64,000 nucleotides of DNA, taken from positions 1-64,000 of the forward strand of contig CANMWQ010000005.1 of the NCBI GenBank assembly GCA_947501685.1, written 5' to 3'. Numbering within the stretch: position 1 is the first letter of the stretch; each line of letters opens with the position of its first letter. Under the pieces are notes generated by a model that saw only the letters and a list, made by a program, of their open reading frames with translations, was not told the origin of the DNA and did no database searches. The stretch is from an uncultured Litoreibacter sp. (GTDB lineage Bacteria > Pseudomonadota > Alphaproteobacteria > Rhodobacterales > Rhodobacteraceae). The position numbers and the translations under genes are program-made. Positions 7,679 to 18,112 of the stretch are shown here, piece after piece.

Positions 7679-9184
7679 ATGAACACTACGATCCCTCGCA
7701 TTCAGATGCTCGATATCGTCAAGAGCTTCGGCACGGTCCGGGTGCTTGAAGGCGTATCACTGAACGTAATGCCCGGTGAAATCGTCGCGTTGCTGGGGTC
7801 CAACGGTGCGGGAAAATCGACACTGATGAAGATCCTGACGGCGAACTACACAAAGACATCCGGTGAAATTCGCGTCAATGGCGCGGTCGTTGACTTTGCG
7901 TCGCCGCGCGATGCAGCCCGTGTCGGGATCACCTTTCTACCACAGGAAATCTCGGTCTTTCCCGAATTGAACATCGCCGAAAACATCTGTTTGAATGCAG
8001 AAAGCACAGGGGCGGTGAACTGGGCGGATATTGCGCGCCGTGCACGGCTTGTGCTGGACGATCTGGGCTTTGGGCATCTTGCGCCTGAAACACTCGTCGC
8101 TGACCTGCCTGTCGCCGAACGCCGCATTATCGAAATTGCCCGCGCATTGGAATCGCAGACAGATATCCTTGTCATGGATGAACCCACGGCGTCCTTGTCC
8201 GAACAGGAAAGCGCGCAAATCTTCACGATCCTGCGCCGCCTTAAGGAGCGCGGCACAAGCATCGTCTACATCTCTCACTATCTCAAAGAGGTGTTTGAGA
8301 TATCCGACCGGATCGTCGTGCTGCGTGACGGGCTGAACGCGGGCGAGTTCGATCCGTTCACGGCGCAGGTCACGGACGTCGTCAATGCCATGCTTGGCAA
8401 GGTGGCGGGCGCAATGTTTGAAGATCGCGCGCCCCTGCCCAAAGAGGCCCCCGTCGTTTTTTCCTGTAACAACCTGTCCCTGCCCGGCGAAATCCAAGAC
8501 GTGTCGTTTGAGCTGCACGCGGGCGAAATCCTCGGTGTCTTTGGCTTGATCGGGTCCGGGGTCGAGGTTCTGGGCCGCCTGATTTTCGGTGCGAAAGGCC
8601 AGCCAGCCGCTGGCCGTATGACATTGTCCGGCAAGCCATATCAGCCGGTCTCTGCGTTGAAAGGCAAAGAGGCCGGGATCGGTTTTGTGACGGCGGAACG
8701 CAAAACCGACGGCATCATGACCGATATGAGCGTGCGCGAAAATCTTGTCGCTGCGTTCCAGCGCGATTTCGGAAGCGGGCCCTTTACATCGCCCGAACGC
8801 GAGACGGCCCACACACTCGACTGGATTGCGAAACTCGGGATCAAGACATCGGGGCCCGAACAGACCATCAGGCTCTTGTCGGGGGGCAATCAGCAAAAGG
8901 TTTGCGTTGCCCGCTGGCTCAACCCCAAGGTCAAGATGTTGATCCTCGAAGAACCCACACGCGGCGTTGATGTGGGGGCACGGCGTGAAATCTACTCTCA
9001 TCTGGTCGATTTTGCCCGCAGCGGTCTTGCCGTGTTGGTTCTGTCATCGGATGTCGAAGAAATCGCGGGCCTGTCGGACCGATCCCTCGTGATTGATCGG
9101 GGGCGGATTTTGGCCGAATTCAACAGTGGAGCCACGGCGAACGATTTGATGTCAGCCTCGGCACAGCCCGTAAATCAAACATGA
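7679..9184 (+). CDS. sugar ABC transporter ATP-binding protein (two-domain, CUT2)
   Basis: A 501-residue duplicated ATPase. Domain 1 has Walker A GSNGAGKST (about residue 41) and LVMDEPTASLSEQE. Domain 2 has a degenerate Walker A region (FGLIGSGVE), an intact signature LLSGGNQQK and LEEPTRGVDVGA. This asymmetry is normal for RbsA/AraG-type proteins. The start at 7679 is preceded by AAAGGG. It energises uptake through the permease at 9197. Confidence 0.93.
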   Translation: MNTTIPRIQMLDIVKSFGTVRVLEGVSLNVMPGEIVALLGSNGAGKSTLMKILTANYTKTSGEIRVNGAVVDFASPRDAARVGITFLPQEISVFPELNIAENICLNAESTGAVNWADIARRARLVLDDLGFGHLAPETLVADLPVAERRIIEIARALESQTDILVMDEPTASLSEQESAQIFTILRRLKERGTSIVYISHYLKEVFEISDRIVVLRDGLNAGEFDPFTAQVTDVVNAMLGKVAGAMFEDRAPLPKEAPVVFSCNNLSLPGEIQDVSFELHAGEILGVFGLIGSGVEVLGRLIFGAKGQPAAGRMTLSGKPYQPVSALKGKEAGIGFVTAERKTDGIMTDMSVRENLVAAFQRDFGSGPFTSPERETAHTLDWIAKLGIKTSGPEQTIRLLSGGNQQKVCVARWLNPKVKMLILEEPTRGVDVGARREIYSHLVDFARSGLAVLVLSSDVEEIAGLSDRSLVIDRGRILAEFNSGATANDLMSASAQPVNQT

Positions 9185-9196
9185 GAGACGCATAAG

Positions 9197-10174
9197 ATGT
9201 CAGACACGACGCATTCGCAAAACCTGTTCAAACGTCTGTTTGGCGGGTCTGGTGTTGGAACAACCGTCCTGATCCTGTTGGTGTTCTACGTCCTGCTGTT
9301 GATCGTTTTCTCGTTTCTGTCGCCGTTCTTCATGACGGTGCGGAATATGACCTCGATCAGTTCGAACATCGCGCTGATCGGGCTTATGGCTGCGGCAGGA
9401 ACACCGCTGATCATTGCGGGCGGGCTTGATCTCTCGGTCGCGGCGATCGCGGGGCTGACGGGTGTGATCGTCGCCTTGCTGCATGCGGCCGGGCTGCCCA
9501 TCTGGATCGCTGTGTTGTGCGCGGTCGGGGTTGCGGTGGTCATTGGGTTGGTTAACGGGGTTCTGGCGACCTATCTGCGGCTGAACCCGCTGATCGTGAC
9601 GTTGGCAACCATGTCTATCGTGACCGGCGTTTCCCTGATCCTGACCGGTGGGCTGACAAAGCCGCTGTCGGTTGATGGGTTCAATTGGATCGGGCAGGGC
9701 CGTGTGTTTGGGATCCCGGTTCCTGCGTTGCTCATGTTGGCGGTTTATGTGGCATTGTGGCTGATGATGCAGAAAACCCATTTCGGGCGTCACGCATTTG
9801 CTGTGGGTGGCAACCCCGATGCAAGCCGTCTGATCGGCCTGCCCGTGGACCGGACGCAAATCTCGCTCTATGTGATGTCGGCCGTGTCGGGCGCAATTGC
9901 GGGCACCGTGCTGGCGGCCATGCTGGGCGCGGCGGCCCCCAACGCCGCGGGCCCGCACCTGTTGACTGTTATCGCCGCAATCATCCTTGGCGGGACATCA
10001 TTGCAAGGTGGGCGCGGGTCGGTCTGGGGCACATTGGTTGCCGTGCTGATCCTTGGCACCCTGAACAACGGTCTGACGTTGATGAACGTCACCAGTTTCT
10101 GGCAGGACGTGACGCGAGGCGTGGTCTTGATCCTTGCGGTTGGCTTTGACGGTCTGCGTCAGCGGATGAGTTAG
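9197..10174 (+). CDS. sugar ABC transporter permease (CUT2)
   Basis: This 325-residue inner-membrane protein has about nine hydrophobic segments and the RbsC/AraH family pattern (LIIAGGLDLSVAAIAGLTG, YVMSAVSGAIAGTVLAA, AAIILGGTSLQGGRGSVWGT). It follows the ATPase gene by 12 bp and completes a binding protein-ATPase-permease operon. The substrate is inferred to be the sugar of the neighbouring isomerase. Confidence 0.92.
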   Translation: MSDTTHSQNLFKRLFGGSGVGTTVLILLVFYVLLLIVFSFLSPFFMTVRNMTSISSNIALIGLMAAAGTPLIIAGGLDLSVAAIAGLTGVIVALLHAAGLPIWIAVLCAVGVAVVIGLVNGVLATYLRLNPLIVTLATMSIVTGVSLILTGGLTKPLSVDGFNWIGQGRVFGIPVPALLMLAVYVALWLMMQKTHFGRHAFAVGGNPDASRLIGLPVDRTQISLYVMSAVSGAIAGTVLAAMLGAAAPNAAGPHLLTVIAAIILGGTSLQGGRGSVWGTLVAVLILGTLNNGLTLMNVTSFWQDVTRGVVLILAVGFDGLRQRMS

Positions 10175-10829
10175 CAGACACGCGTAACAGTCAAGGTCAG
10201 CGCAAAACGGACGGTTTGATGACACTGATTGTTTAGGTCCTCAGATGAAAACACAGATCATCGACGTGCGACAAGTTGGAGGCGAGCGTTGATCTGGAAG
10301 CACCACGCCCGATAAACCACTCACGTTTATCCGACGGCTCTTGGCCGGTCTGGTCTTGATGGGTCTGACTGGGATCCTTTGCATGTCATGCACCTTCAAC
10401 GATGGAACAGTTTGAAACCCAGAGAAGTTGACCCGATTGAACGGCAGCTTCGGTGGGTTATGCTGCACCGTCCAACAGCTATCGCCGGAATTGCCAGCAA
10501 ATGCTGCGTCAGCAATATCCGCATCTGCACAAGTCGGCTTTGTCCCGCGATGTGTGAGTTCGATGAGGCCCGGATTTCGCGCGCGCAGCGAAAGTCGGCA
10601 ATGTGGGCTGCGACTGCGGCATCAAGAGACAGGGTCGGATGTCGGCAAAGGGCCGTCTATGACAGGTTGATTTCTCTGCACAAGCAAGATGCTGTGGGAT
10701 GGCATCCGGTAAATTGGGCTCAAACCGGCCGTTCACCGCCTCGGGCGAGACCGTCTGCTCTCAGAATATAAGTAAGCCAAAGACGCATAAGTCAGTCCCA
10801 CCCGCCATTCACACCCTACCTCTCCACCA
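10175..10829. other. 655-bp non-coding stretch
   Basis: Lies between the permease gene and the convergent MscS gene. No frame with recognisable protein features, no terminator with a T-tract and no tRNA were seen. Confidence 0.5.
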
Positions 10830-12260
10830 TCACTCCACCCCGTCCGCCTTCTCACCCTCCCCCAGCATCCGCACTTCTCTTTGTGGGAAGGGGATCGACA
10901 CGCCGTTCTCATTGAACGTGTCCCAGAGCGCCAGGTAGACGTTGCCTCGGATGTTGGTCAGCCCGCCCGTGGGGTCTCGGATCCAGAAGCGCAGGATGTA
11001 GTCGACGCTGCTGTCTCCAAACCCCACGATGTGGCACACAGGCGGGCGGAAGCTGAGCACCCGGTCCACGGATTTGGCCGCCGTGATGGCCATTTTGCGG
11101 ACCTCATGCGGGTCGTCGTGATAGGCGGTGCCGAAGAAAATATCGAGCCGCACGAAGTCGTCGGAATGCGACCAGTTGACCACCTGGTTGGTGATCAGGT
11201 CCTCGTTGGGGATCAGGTATTCCTTGCCGTCCCGTGTCACCACGGAGGCGTAGCGCGCGCCCAGCGTGTTGATCCAGCCGAAGGTCTCTCCCAGCGATAT
11301 GACGTCGCCCGGCTTGATCGACTTGTCCAAAAGGATGATCACGCCCGAGACAAGGTTCGACACCACCTTTTGCAAGCCAAAACCCAGACCCACGCCGATG
11401 GCACCCGACAGGACCGCAAGCCCCGTCAGGTCGATGCCCACCGCCTTGACGCCGATGTAGAAAGCGATGCCGTAAAAGGCGATCTGCATCACCTTGACGA
11501 TCAGCACCCGCATGGAGGGCGAGATATCCTCGTTCTTCTGGATGCGTTGCGCGGTGCTGGTCGTGACCAGCCGGGCCAGCGCGACCAGCGCGCCGATGAT
11601 CACCAGCGCCTTGAGGATGGCCAGCATGCTGATGCGGAACCCGCCCAGCTCCAGAGCGGCGCTGTCCAGAACCCGTGACGCCTCGTCGGTCAGCCCGATG
11701 ATATGCAGCGTCACGTAGATCCACGCGCCATAGCGCACCACCCGGCGCAGCGGGTGCGATTTGATCAGCCGGGTCGCCAGCACCACCGTCAGCCAGGCCA
11801 GCGCCAGCGAGCCGATGATGGACAACAGGTAGGAGCGGCTGGGCCATGTGACCTCCCGCAGGATGAGGACGGCGATCCAGATCAGCGCCACGAAGAAGAT
11901 GGCCTGCAACCGGCGGTGGATCACCACCAGCACGCGCATCCGCCATTTCGGCCAACCCTCGCGGCTGGCCATCCAGTTGCGGATCTGCGGCCCAAGGATC
12001 AGCCGCAGCACATAGGCGATGCCGAACAACCCCACGGCCAGCATCACCTGGTAAAAATTGCTCTCGCGCATCATGGATTGGACGAAGGTTTCGCCGCTCA
12101 TCAGCAGGGATTGGCCAACCTCTTTCAGCTCTTCCACCGCGTCCGGCATCATCTCCGACATGCCGCGAAATTCCTCGGCGGGCGGCTCTGTTGTGTCACT
12201 GGGGGGCGGGGTGTCGCTCTGCTGGGTGTGTTGTGCCATCTGTTCCTGCCGGTTCGTCAT
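10830..12260 (-). CDS. MscS family mechanosensitive ion channel
   Basis: A 476-residue inner-membrane channel. A proline- and threonine-rich acidic N-terminus of about 60 residues is followed by several transmembrane segments. The MscS pore and beta domain follow (GLAVLSGAIGVGLGFGLQKV, NLVSGVIILLDKSIKPGD). The GVGLGFGLQ glycine/alanine pore helix is diagnostic. Such channels open under membrane tension to release solutes on osmotic downshock. It has more N-terminal helices than the E. coli 286-residue MscS. It stands alone. Confidence 0.93.
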   Translation of the reverse strand: MTNRQEQMAQHTQQSDTPPPSDTTEPPAEEFRGMSEMMPDAVEELKEVGQSLLMSGETFVQSMMRESNFYQVMLAVGLFGIAYVLRLILGPQIRNWMASREGWPKWRMRVLVVIHRRLQAIFFVALIWIAVLILREVTWPSRSYLLSIIGSLALAWLTVVLATRLIKSHPLRRVVRYGAWIYVTLHIIGLTDEASRVLDSAALELGGFRISMLAILKALVIIGALVALARLVTTSTAQRIQKNEDISPSMRVLIVKVMQIAFYGIAFYIGVKAVGIDLTGLAVLSGAIGVGLGFGLQKVVSNLVSGVIILLDKSIKPGDVISLGETFGWINTLGARYASVVTRDGKEYLIPNEDLITNQVVNWSHSDDFVRLDIFFGTAYHDDPHEVRKMAITAAKSVDRVLSFRPPVCHIVGFGDSSVDYILRFWIRDPTGGLTNIRGNVYLALWDTFNENGVSIPFPQREVRMLGEGEKADGVE

Positions 12261-12485
12261 TCAAATCTTTGCACGCGCCCGTACTGGCATACAACCCGGA
12301 CCCTTGCGACAGAGGCGCGGCGGGTGTATTCGGACAGCTATGACACCTGTTTTCGACATGGATGACCGCGCACGCCTGAACGAACGCTTCTTCGGCGCGA
12401 CCCATGCCGTATTGGCGCGGCTACCCTAGCCCGCCTGTTCCGAACACCACGTTAAAATCCGCATCACTTTTTCAGGAGAGAACCC

Positions 12486-13895
12486 ATGAGTTCCCCAAAA
12501 ACGCTCTATGATAAAATCTGGGACGCCCATGTCGCCCATGAGGCCGAGGACGGCACCTGCCTTTTGTATATCGACCGCCATCTGGTCCATGAGGTCACCT
12601 CGCCGCAAGCCTTTGAGGGCCTGCGCATGACGGGTCGCACCGTCCGTGCGCCCGAGAAAACCATCGCCGTGCCGGACCACAACGTGCCGACCACGCTGGA
12701 CCGCGCCAATGCCGCAACCATGACCGAAGACAGCCGCATTCAGGTTGATGCGCTCGACAAGAACGCCAAGGATTTCGGCATCCACTATTACCCCGTCTCC
12801 GACGTGCGCCAGGGCATCGTGCATATCGTCGGGCCGGAGCAAGGCTGGACGCTGCCCGGCATGACCGTCGTGTGCGGCGACAGCCACACCGCGACCCATG
12901 GCGCATTCGGCGCGCTGGCGCATGGGATCGGCACATCGGAAGTGGAGCATGTTTTGGCCACGCAGACGCTGATCCAGAAGAAATCCAAGAATATGAAGGT
13001 GGAGATTACCGGCAAGCTGCGCCCCGGCGTCACCGCCAAGGACATCACCATGTCCGTCATCGGCGAGACCGGTACCGCTGGCGGCACCGGCTACGTCATC
13101 GAGTATTGCGGCGAGGCCATTCGCGATCTGTCGATGGAAGGCCGCATGACTGTCTGCAACATGGCCATCGAAGGTGGCGCGCGTGCTGGCCTGATCGCGC
13201 CCGATCAGAAGACATTCGACTATTGCATGGGTCGCCCCCACGCCCCGAAAGGCGCTCAATGGGAGGCCGCTTTGACCTATTGGAAAACGCTCTTCACCGA
13301 TGAAGGCGCGCATTTCGACAAGGTCGTCACTCTGAAAGGCGAGGACATCGCGCCGTCCGTCACATGGGGCACCTCCCCCGAAGACGTGCTGCCGATCACC
13401 GCGAAAGTGCCCGCACCGTCTGATTTCGAGGGCGGCAAGGTCGACGCCGTTGCGCGCTCGCTGGACTATATGGGCCTCAAGCCCGGCACGCCCTTGTCGG
13501 AGATCGAAATCGACACCGTGTTCATCGGCTCCTGCACCAATGGCCGGATCGAGGATCTGCGCGCCGCCGCCGCCATCCTGAAGGGCCACAAGGTCAAAGA
13601 CGGGATGCGCGCCATGGTCGTCCCCGGCTCCGGTCTGGTCCGGGCGCAGGCCGAAGAGGAAGGCCTCGCCGATATCTTCAAAGAGGCAGGCTTTGAGTGG
13701 CGTCTCGCGGGCTGCTCCATGTGTCTGGCGATGAACCCTGACCAGCTGGCCGAGGGCGAGCGCTGCGCCTCCACCTCCAACCGCAATTTCGAGGGCCGTC
13801 AGGGCTACAAAGGCCGCACTCACCTCGTGTCTCCGGGCATGGCCGCAGCGGCAGCGATCACCGGCAAGCTGACCGATGTGCGGGAGATGATGTAA
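12486..13895 (+). CDS. leuC: 3-isopropylmalate dehydratase large subunit
   Basis: A 469-residue aconitase-family subunit that, with LeuD, isomerises 2- to 3-isopropylmalate in leucine synthesis. The three [4Fe-4S] cysteines are C350 (GSCTNGR) and C410/C413 (CSMC). Other marks are [14 protein letters not shown] and [10 protein letters not shown]. The start is preceded by AGGAGAG. Length matches the bacterial family. Confidence 0.97.
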   Translation: MSSPKTLYDKIWDAHVAHEAEDGTCLLYIDRHLVHEVTSPQAFEGLRMTGRTVRAPEKTIAVPDHNVPTTLDRANAATMTEDSRIQVDALDKNAKDFGIHYYPVSDVRQGIVHIVGPEQGWTLPGMTVVCGDSHTATHGAFGALAHGIGTSEVEHVLATQTLIQKKSKNMKVEITGKLRPGVTAKDITMSVIGETGTAGGTGYVIEYCGEAIRDLSMEGRMTVCNMAIEGGARAGLIAPDQKTFDYCMGRPHAPKGAQWEAALTYWKTLFTDEGAHFDKVVTLKGEDIAPSVTWGTSPEDVLPITAKVPAPSDFEGGKVDAVARSLDYMGLKPGTPLSEIEIDTVFIGSCTNGRIEDLRAAAAILKGHKVKDGMRAMVVPGSGLVRAQAEEEGLADIFKEAGFEWRLAGCSMCLAMNPDQLAEGERCASTSNRNFEGRQGYKGRTHLVSPGMAAAAAITGKLTDVREMM

Positions 13896-13989
13896 AACGG
13901 GGCCGTTAACTTTGCGTTGCGCGTGTCTTTAGGGAGCGCGCGATGCGGATCGAAGCGGTTCATTCTTTGGCAAGGCTTTAACAAAGGGT

Positions 13990-14062
13990 AAAAGTTGCCC
14001 CATTTTGGGTTTTGGCCCCAAAAGTTTTGCCCCATTTTGTACAAAACGGCCCGAAACGGGCC
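13990..14062 (+). repeat. repeats and a hairpin in the leuC-leuD gap
   Basis: The 186-bp gap carries two copies of TTGCCCCATTTT about 30 bases apart, with TTTTGG/CCAAAA self-complementary sequence between them. Then comes a perfect hairpin GGCCCG-AAA-CGGGCC (14048-14062) that ends just before the leuD ribosome site. It may affect leuD expression or mRNA stability; no leucine-rich leader peptide was found. Confidence 0.4.
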
Positions 14063-14081
14063 AAATCAGGAGAAACCTCCG

Positions 14082-14687
14082 ATGGATAAATTCGACACCC
14101 TGACCGGCATCGCGGCACCCATGCCCATGGTCAATATCGACACTGACATGATTATCCCCAAGCAGTTCTTGAAGACCATCAAGCGCTCTGGTTTGGGGGT
14201 GAATCTGTTTGACGAAATGCGCTACGATCGCGAAGGCAATGAGATCGCGGATTTCGTGCTGAACCAGCCGCAATATCGCGAGGCGGAAATCCTCGTTGCG
14301 GGCGATAATTTCGGCTGCGGCTCCTCGCGTGAGCATGCGCCTTGGGCGATCAAAGATTTCGGTATCCGCTGCGTCATCGCGCCCAGCTACGCCGACATTT
14401 TCTACAATAACTGCTTCAAGAACGGCATCCTGCCGATTGTCTTGCCGCAGGAACAAGTCGACCTGCTGATGAAAGACGCGGAGAAAGGCTCCAACGCGCG
14501 CATGACCATCGACCTTGAGGCGCAGACCGTGACCTCCTCGGATGGCGACGTGTTCAGCTTTGAGGTGGACAGCTTCAAGAAGCACTGCCTGATGAACGGG
14601 CTCGACGATATTGGCCTGACCATGGAGAAGGCGGCCTCCATCGACAGCTTTGAAAAACAGGCCGCCGAGGCACGCCCTTGGGTCTGA
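14082..14687 (+). CDS. leuD: 3-isopropylmalate dehydratase small subunit
   Basis: A 201-residue protein, partner of LeuC. The family motif [17 protein letters not shown] binds substrate, and [17 protein letters not shown] follows. The start at 14082 has AGGAG upstream; an in-frame ATG at 13995 would add residues foreign to the family. A strong terminator follows. Confidence 0.97.
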   Translation: MDKFDTLTGIAAPMPMVNIDTDMIIPKQFLKTIKRSGLGVNLFDEMRYDREGNEIADFVLNQPQYREAEILVAGDNFGCGSSREHAPWAIKDFGIRCVIAPSYADIFYNNCFKNGILPIVLPQEQVDLLMKDAEKGSNARMTIDLEAQTVTSSDGDVFSFEVDSFKKHCLMNGLDDIGLTMEKAASIDSFEKQAAEARPWV

Positions 14688-14710
14688 CCCGGTGCCAAAT
14701 TGCGAAGGAA

Positions 14711-14735
14711 AGCCCCGCTTTGGCGGGGTTTTTTT
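14711..14735 (+). terminator. rho-independent terminator after leuD
   Basis: CCCCGC (14713-14718) pairs with GCGGGG (14723-14728) around a 4-base loop and is followed by seven Ts. It separates leuCD from the downstream genes. Confidence 0.85.
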
Positions 14736-14955
14736 ATGGGCGACGTTAACTGTTTGGTGGTGTGGAAAATTCAGGCGACGCCATCAAGCAGACACATTCT
14801 CCACTATATATAGACGCCAGCTGCCCGCGACCCCCCACATACCCAAGATCCTCGAAATGGGTGACACAAGAATACCACGAATTGACCCAATAAAATCCCC
14901 CAGTCTTATCAGACAGTTGAAGGACGATCTGAATCTGGGCAAAACTGAGGCGAAA

Positions 14956-15882
14956 ATGAGGCACCTTTCGGCAAAAGCCAAAGGCACAAAGTGGAATAGG
15001 AAGCGGCTACGTATCGCTTTCGGCCAGTTTGAAGGGTTGGTAAACGTGATTTCACGCTTAGCAGGAGCGCTTGTGCGCGCGCTGGTCGTCATGCTTTTGC
15101 TGATGACACCAGCCATGCTGTTGCCTGGCATGACCGACGACTCCAAGCAGATTGTGACCCTCGTGGCGCTGTTTGGCGCGGTGATCACCCTGATCGAATA
15201 TGGCTCGCAATATCCAAGCCTTGTGGAGTTCCGCAACGCCCCGCCTTTCAACCGCATCCGCTTCATCTCGCTGTTCCTGACGGTGTTCCTGATCTCGGTG
15301 CTGTTTCGCGGCCAATATGAGCCGACCACGCTGACCCGTGTGATCTCCGCCATCGGCCTGTTGGTGGGCCATGTCATCGACTTCCCCTACAGCCCTGTGC
15401 GCCTGATTATCCTGCTGCTGCCCGACCCCGGAAACGAGCAGCACGTCAACCTGATGCGCGCCTCCGCCGGGCTGAGCTACCTGATCTCCCTGACCACGCT
15501 CGCGGTCTTCCTCATCGCCCTCCGCTTGGGCGGCTGGCCCAACAAAACCGCCCCCTTCAACTTCTGGACCAACCTCCCCACCTTCGATCCGACCATGGGC
15601 GGAGACATCGTCGCAAGGCTCAACAGGGACGCCAGATTTAACATCATGTTAGGCTTCTTCCTGCCATTCTTCATGCCAGCCGTGGCCCGCGCCGCGTCGG
15701 GGCTGTTTGACGCCTCGATGGTGTCGACGCCGCAAACCCTTGTTTGGATGCTTGCTGTTTGGACTTTCTTGCCTGCCAGTTTGTTCATGCGCGGCATTGC
15801 CATGAACCGTATCGCCGACATGATCGACGAGAAACGCCAACGTGGCGCCCGTGCTGTGCAGGCTGGGTTGCTGGCTGCCTGA
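14956..15882 (+). CDS. conserved multi-pass membrane protein of unknown function
   Basis: This 308-residue protein has at least seven hydrophobic segments (ALVRALVVMLLLMTPAMLL, IVTLVALFGAVITLIEYG, FISLFLTVFLISVLF, GLSYLISLTTLAVFLIALRL, MLGFFLPFFMPAVARAASG). No catalytic motif is recognised. The start at 14956 has GAGG 5 bases upstream. In-frame ATGs at 14857 and earlier lack one, and 14650 would overlap leuD and its terminator. Its stop lies inside the N-terminal coding region of the next gene. Confidence 0.65.
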   Translation: MRHLSAKAKGTKWNRKRLRIAFGQFEGLVNVISRLAGALVRALVVMLLLMTPAMLLPGMTDDSKQIVTLVALFGAVITLIEYGSQYPSLVEFRNAPPFNRIRFISLFLTVFLISVLFRGQYEPTTLTRVISAIGLLVGHVIDFPYSPVRLIILLLPDPGNEQHVNLMRASAGLSYLISLTTLAVFLIALRLGGWPNKTAPFNFWTNLPTFDPTMGGDIVARLNRDARFNIMLGFFLPFFMPAVARAASGLFDASMVSTPQTLVWMLAVWTFLPASLFMRGIAMNRIADMIDEKRQRGARAVQAGLLAA

Positions 15883-16895
15883 TCTGGTTGCTTGCCGCCA
15901 GCGCGGCAGGTGCTGAATCCTACCGTTTTCTGACCTACAACGCTGAGCTGACCCGCAAAGGGCCGGGCCTTCTGGTGCGCGACCTGATGCGTTTTGAAGA
16001 TGCGGCGCTCATCGAGACGCTTCAGCGGATTGTTGAATTAAAACCTGACGTTGCGGCGCTTCAGAGTTTTGACTTTGACCATAACCACGTGGCTTTGCAG
16101 CTTGTCCAAGACAGGTTGGCGGAGCTTGGTCACGCGATGCCCTACCGCTTTGCGCTGATGCCTAATGCAGGGCAGTCGACAGGGTTCGACCTGAACCGTG
16201 ACGGCAGGTTGGACACCGCAAGCGACAGGCAAGGCTATGGCCAATTTCTGGGGCAGGGCGGGGTCGCGATCCTGTCGCGTCATCCGATTGAGACACAGGC
16301 CGCCAAGGATTTGTCGTCCCTGTTGTGGAAAGACCTGCCCGACGCGCATTTGCCGAAGGATTACTTTACCGCTCAAGAGCTCGACGTCCTGCGGCTGCAC
16401 GGCGTCGCCGCATGGGACGTGCCCGTGCATTTGCCGGGTGGCACCGTACATGTGTTGGCCGTTCAGGCCAGCTCCCCGGTGTTTGACGGGCCGGAAAACC
16501 GCAACGGCTTGCGCAACGCTGATCAGCTGCGATTTTGGGATGACTATGTCTCAGAGATGGAGCAGCCCTTTGTGCTGATGGGGGGACTGAACAATGACCC
16601 GTTTGATGGCGAGGGGTTGAGCCCACCGCTGCGCAGTTTGCTCGGCAATGCCGCATTGCAAGATACCCGACCCCGCTCTGCGCCGCGCGACGAGCAAGAC
16701 CCGCTCCACCTTGGCCCGACATTGGAGGATACCGTTGACTGGGGCCGCGAGATTGGCAGCTTGCGGGTGGATTATATCCTGCCATCTGCCGGGCTTGGTG
16801 TGGTCGCATCTGGCGTGGATTGGGGCGATGACGCACAAAACCATGAGGACGCGCCCGCCCATAGACCGGTTTGGGTTGACCTGACCGTGCCCTAG
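15744..16895 (+). CDS. endonuclease/exonuclease/phosphatase family protein with altered active-site residues
   Basis: The recognisable domain begins at ESYRFLTYNAEL and ends at HRPVWVDL, the EEP fold. A signal-like stretch (CLIWLLAASAAGA) lies before it, so the protein is probably exported. The start is uncertain: the only ATG (15744) gives 383 residues and a 139-bp overlap with the previous gene, while a TTG at 15888 leaves almost no signal peptide. Key positions look changed. The usual GD(L/F)N is GGLN, the LQE position reads LQS, and the final SDHRPV is PAHRPV. Hydrolase activity is therefore doubtful. Confidence 0.65.
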   Translation: MDACCLDFLACQFVHARHCHEPYRRHDRRETPTWRPCCAGWVAGCLIWLLAASAAGAESYRFLTYNAELTRKGPGLLVRDLMRFEDAALIETLQRIVELKPDVAALQSFDFDHNHVALQLVQDRLAELGHAMPYRFALMPNAGQSTGFDLNRDGRLDTASDRQGYGQFLGQGGVAILSRHPIETQAAKDLSSLLWKDLPDAHLPKDYFTAQELDVLRLHGVAAWDVPVHLPGGTVHVLAVQASSPVFDGPENRNGLRNADQLRFWDDYVSEMEQPFVLMGGLNNDPFDGEGLSPPLRSLLGNAALQDTRPRSAPRDEQDPLHLGPTLEDTVDWGREIGSLRVDYILPSAGLGVVASGVDWGDDAQNHEDAPAHRPVWVDLTVP

Positions 16896-16988
16896 CCCAT
16901 CGTGGATTTCGCGGGCATTGCTTGACCGCCACACGTGCTCGGGCTACGCCCCGATGCAAACAGATCAATACGCAGCGGAGCACTTGTT

Positions 16989-18095
16989 ATGGCCAATCCT
17001 TCCCTTCTTATCTTGCCCGGCGACGGGATCGGCCCTGAGGTTATGGAACAGGTGATGCGCGTCATCGACTGGTTCGGTGAAAAGCGCGGTATTTCTTTTG
17101 ACGTGACCACCGACCTGGTGGGTGGTGCTGCCTATGACAAGCACGGTGTGCCGCTCAGCGATGAGACGATGCAGAAGGCCCTTGAGGTCGATGCGGTGCT
17201 GCTGGGAGCAGTTGGTGGCCCGGCCTATGACAATCTCGATTTCAGCGTCAAGCCAGAGCGCGGCCTGCTGCGCCTGCGCAAGGAGATGGACCTGTTTTCA
17301 AACCTGCGCCCGGCGCAGTGCTTTGACGCGCTGGCGGATTTCTCGTCCCTGAAAAAGGACATCGTTGCGGGCCTCGATATCATGATCGTTCGGGAGCTGA
17401 CCTCCGGCGTCTATTTCGGAGAGCCGCGGGGCATCCACAAAGAGGGCAACGAGCGGGTTGGTATCAACACGCAGCGCTACACCGAAAGCGAGATCGCGCG
17501 CGTGGCCCGCTCCGCCTTCGAGCTGGCGCGTAAGCGCTCTAACAAAGTTTGCTCGATGGAGAAAGCGAATGTCATGGAATCCGGCATTCTGTGGCGCGAC
17601 GTGGTGACGGAGATCCATGAGGCCGAATATTCCGATGTCGAGCTGTCGCATATGTATGCCGATAACGGCGCAATGCAGCTGGTCCGCGCGCCCAAGCAGT
17701 TTGACGTCATCGTGACGGATAACCTGTTTGGCGACGTGCTGTCTGACTGTGCCGCAATGCTGACCGGGTCGCTCGGCATGCTGCCCTCTGCCTCGCTCGG
17801 TGCGCCTGATGCGAATGGCCGGCCAAAGGCGCTTTACGAGCCGGTACATGGCTCTGCGCCCGACATTACAGGTCAAGGCAAGGCCAACCCCAGTGCGTGT
17901 ATCCTGAGCTTCGCCATGGCGCTGCGCTACTCCTTCGACCATGGCGAGGAGGCGACACGTCTGGAAGAGGCGGTGCAATCCGTCTTGGCCAGCGGCGTGC
18001 GTACCGCTGACCTCATGCAAGAGGGCGACAAGGCGCCGGTCTCCACGACTCAAATGGGCGACGCGGTTTTGGCCGCTTTGGACGAAAGTCTCTAA
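16989..18095 (+). CDS. leuB: 3-isopropylmalate dehydrogenase
   Basis: This 368-residue NAD-dependent oxidative decarboxylase carries out the third leucine-synthesis step. Motifs include [38 protein letters not shown] and [16 protein letters not shown]. The start at 16989 gives the canonical N-terminus; a farther in-frame start adds unrelated residues. It is 2.3 kb from leuD, with two unrelated genes between. Confidence 0.97.
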   Translation: MANPSLLILPGDGIGPEVMEQVMRVIDWFGEKRGISFDVTTDLVGGAAYDKHGVPLSDETMQKALEVDAVLLGAVGGPAYDNLDFSVKPERGLLRLRKEMDLFSNLRPAQCFDALADFSSLKKDIVAGLDIMIVRELTSGVYFGEPRGIHKEGNERVGINTQRYTESEIARVARSAFELARKRSNKVCSMEKANVMESGILWRDVVTEIHEAEYSDVELSHMYADNGAMQLVRAPKQFDVIVTDNLFGDVLSDCAAMLTGSLGMLPSASLGAPDANGRPKALYEPVHGSAPDITGQGKANPSACILSFAMALRYSFDHGEEATRLEEAVQSVLASGVRTADLMQEGDKAPVSTTQMGDAVLAALDESL

Positions 18096-18112
18096 CGACG
18101 AGGGCCCCCTTC

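Noticed and set aside
12340-12429. 29-residue frame MTPVFDMDDRARLNERFF... between mscS and leuC
   Set aside because: Protein-like but very short, with no ribosome site and no known match; could be the relic of a lost gene.
12426-13823. Long minus-strand frame opposite leuC
   Set aside because: leuC has full motif support on the other strand; the antisense frame has no recognisable domain.
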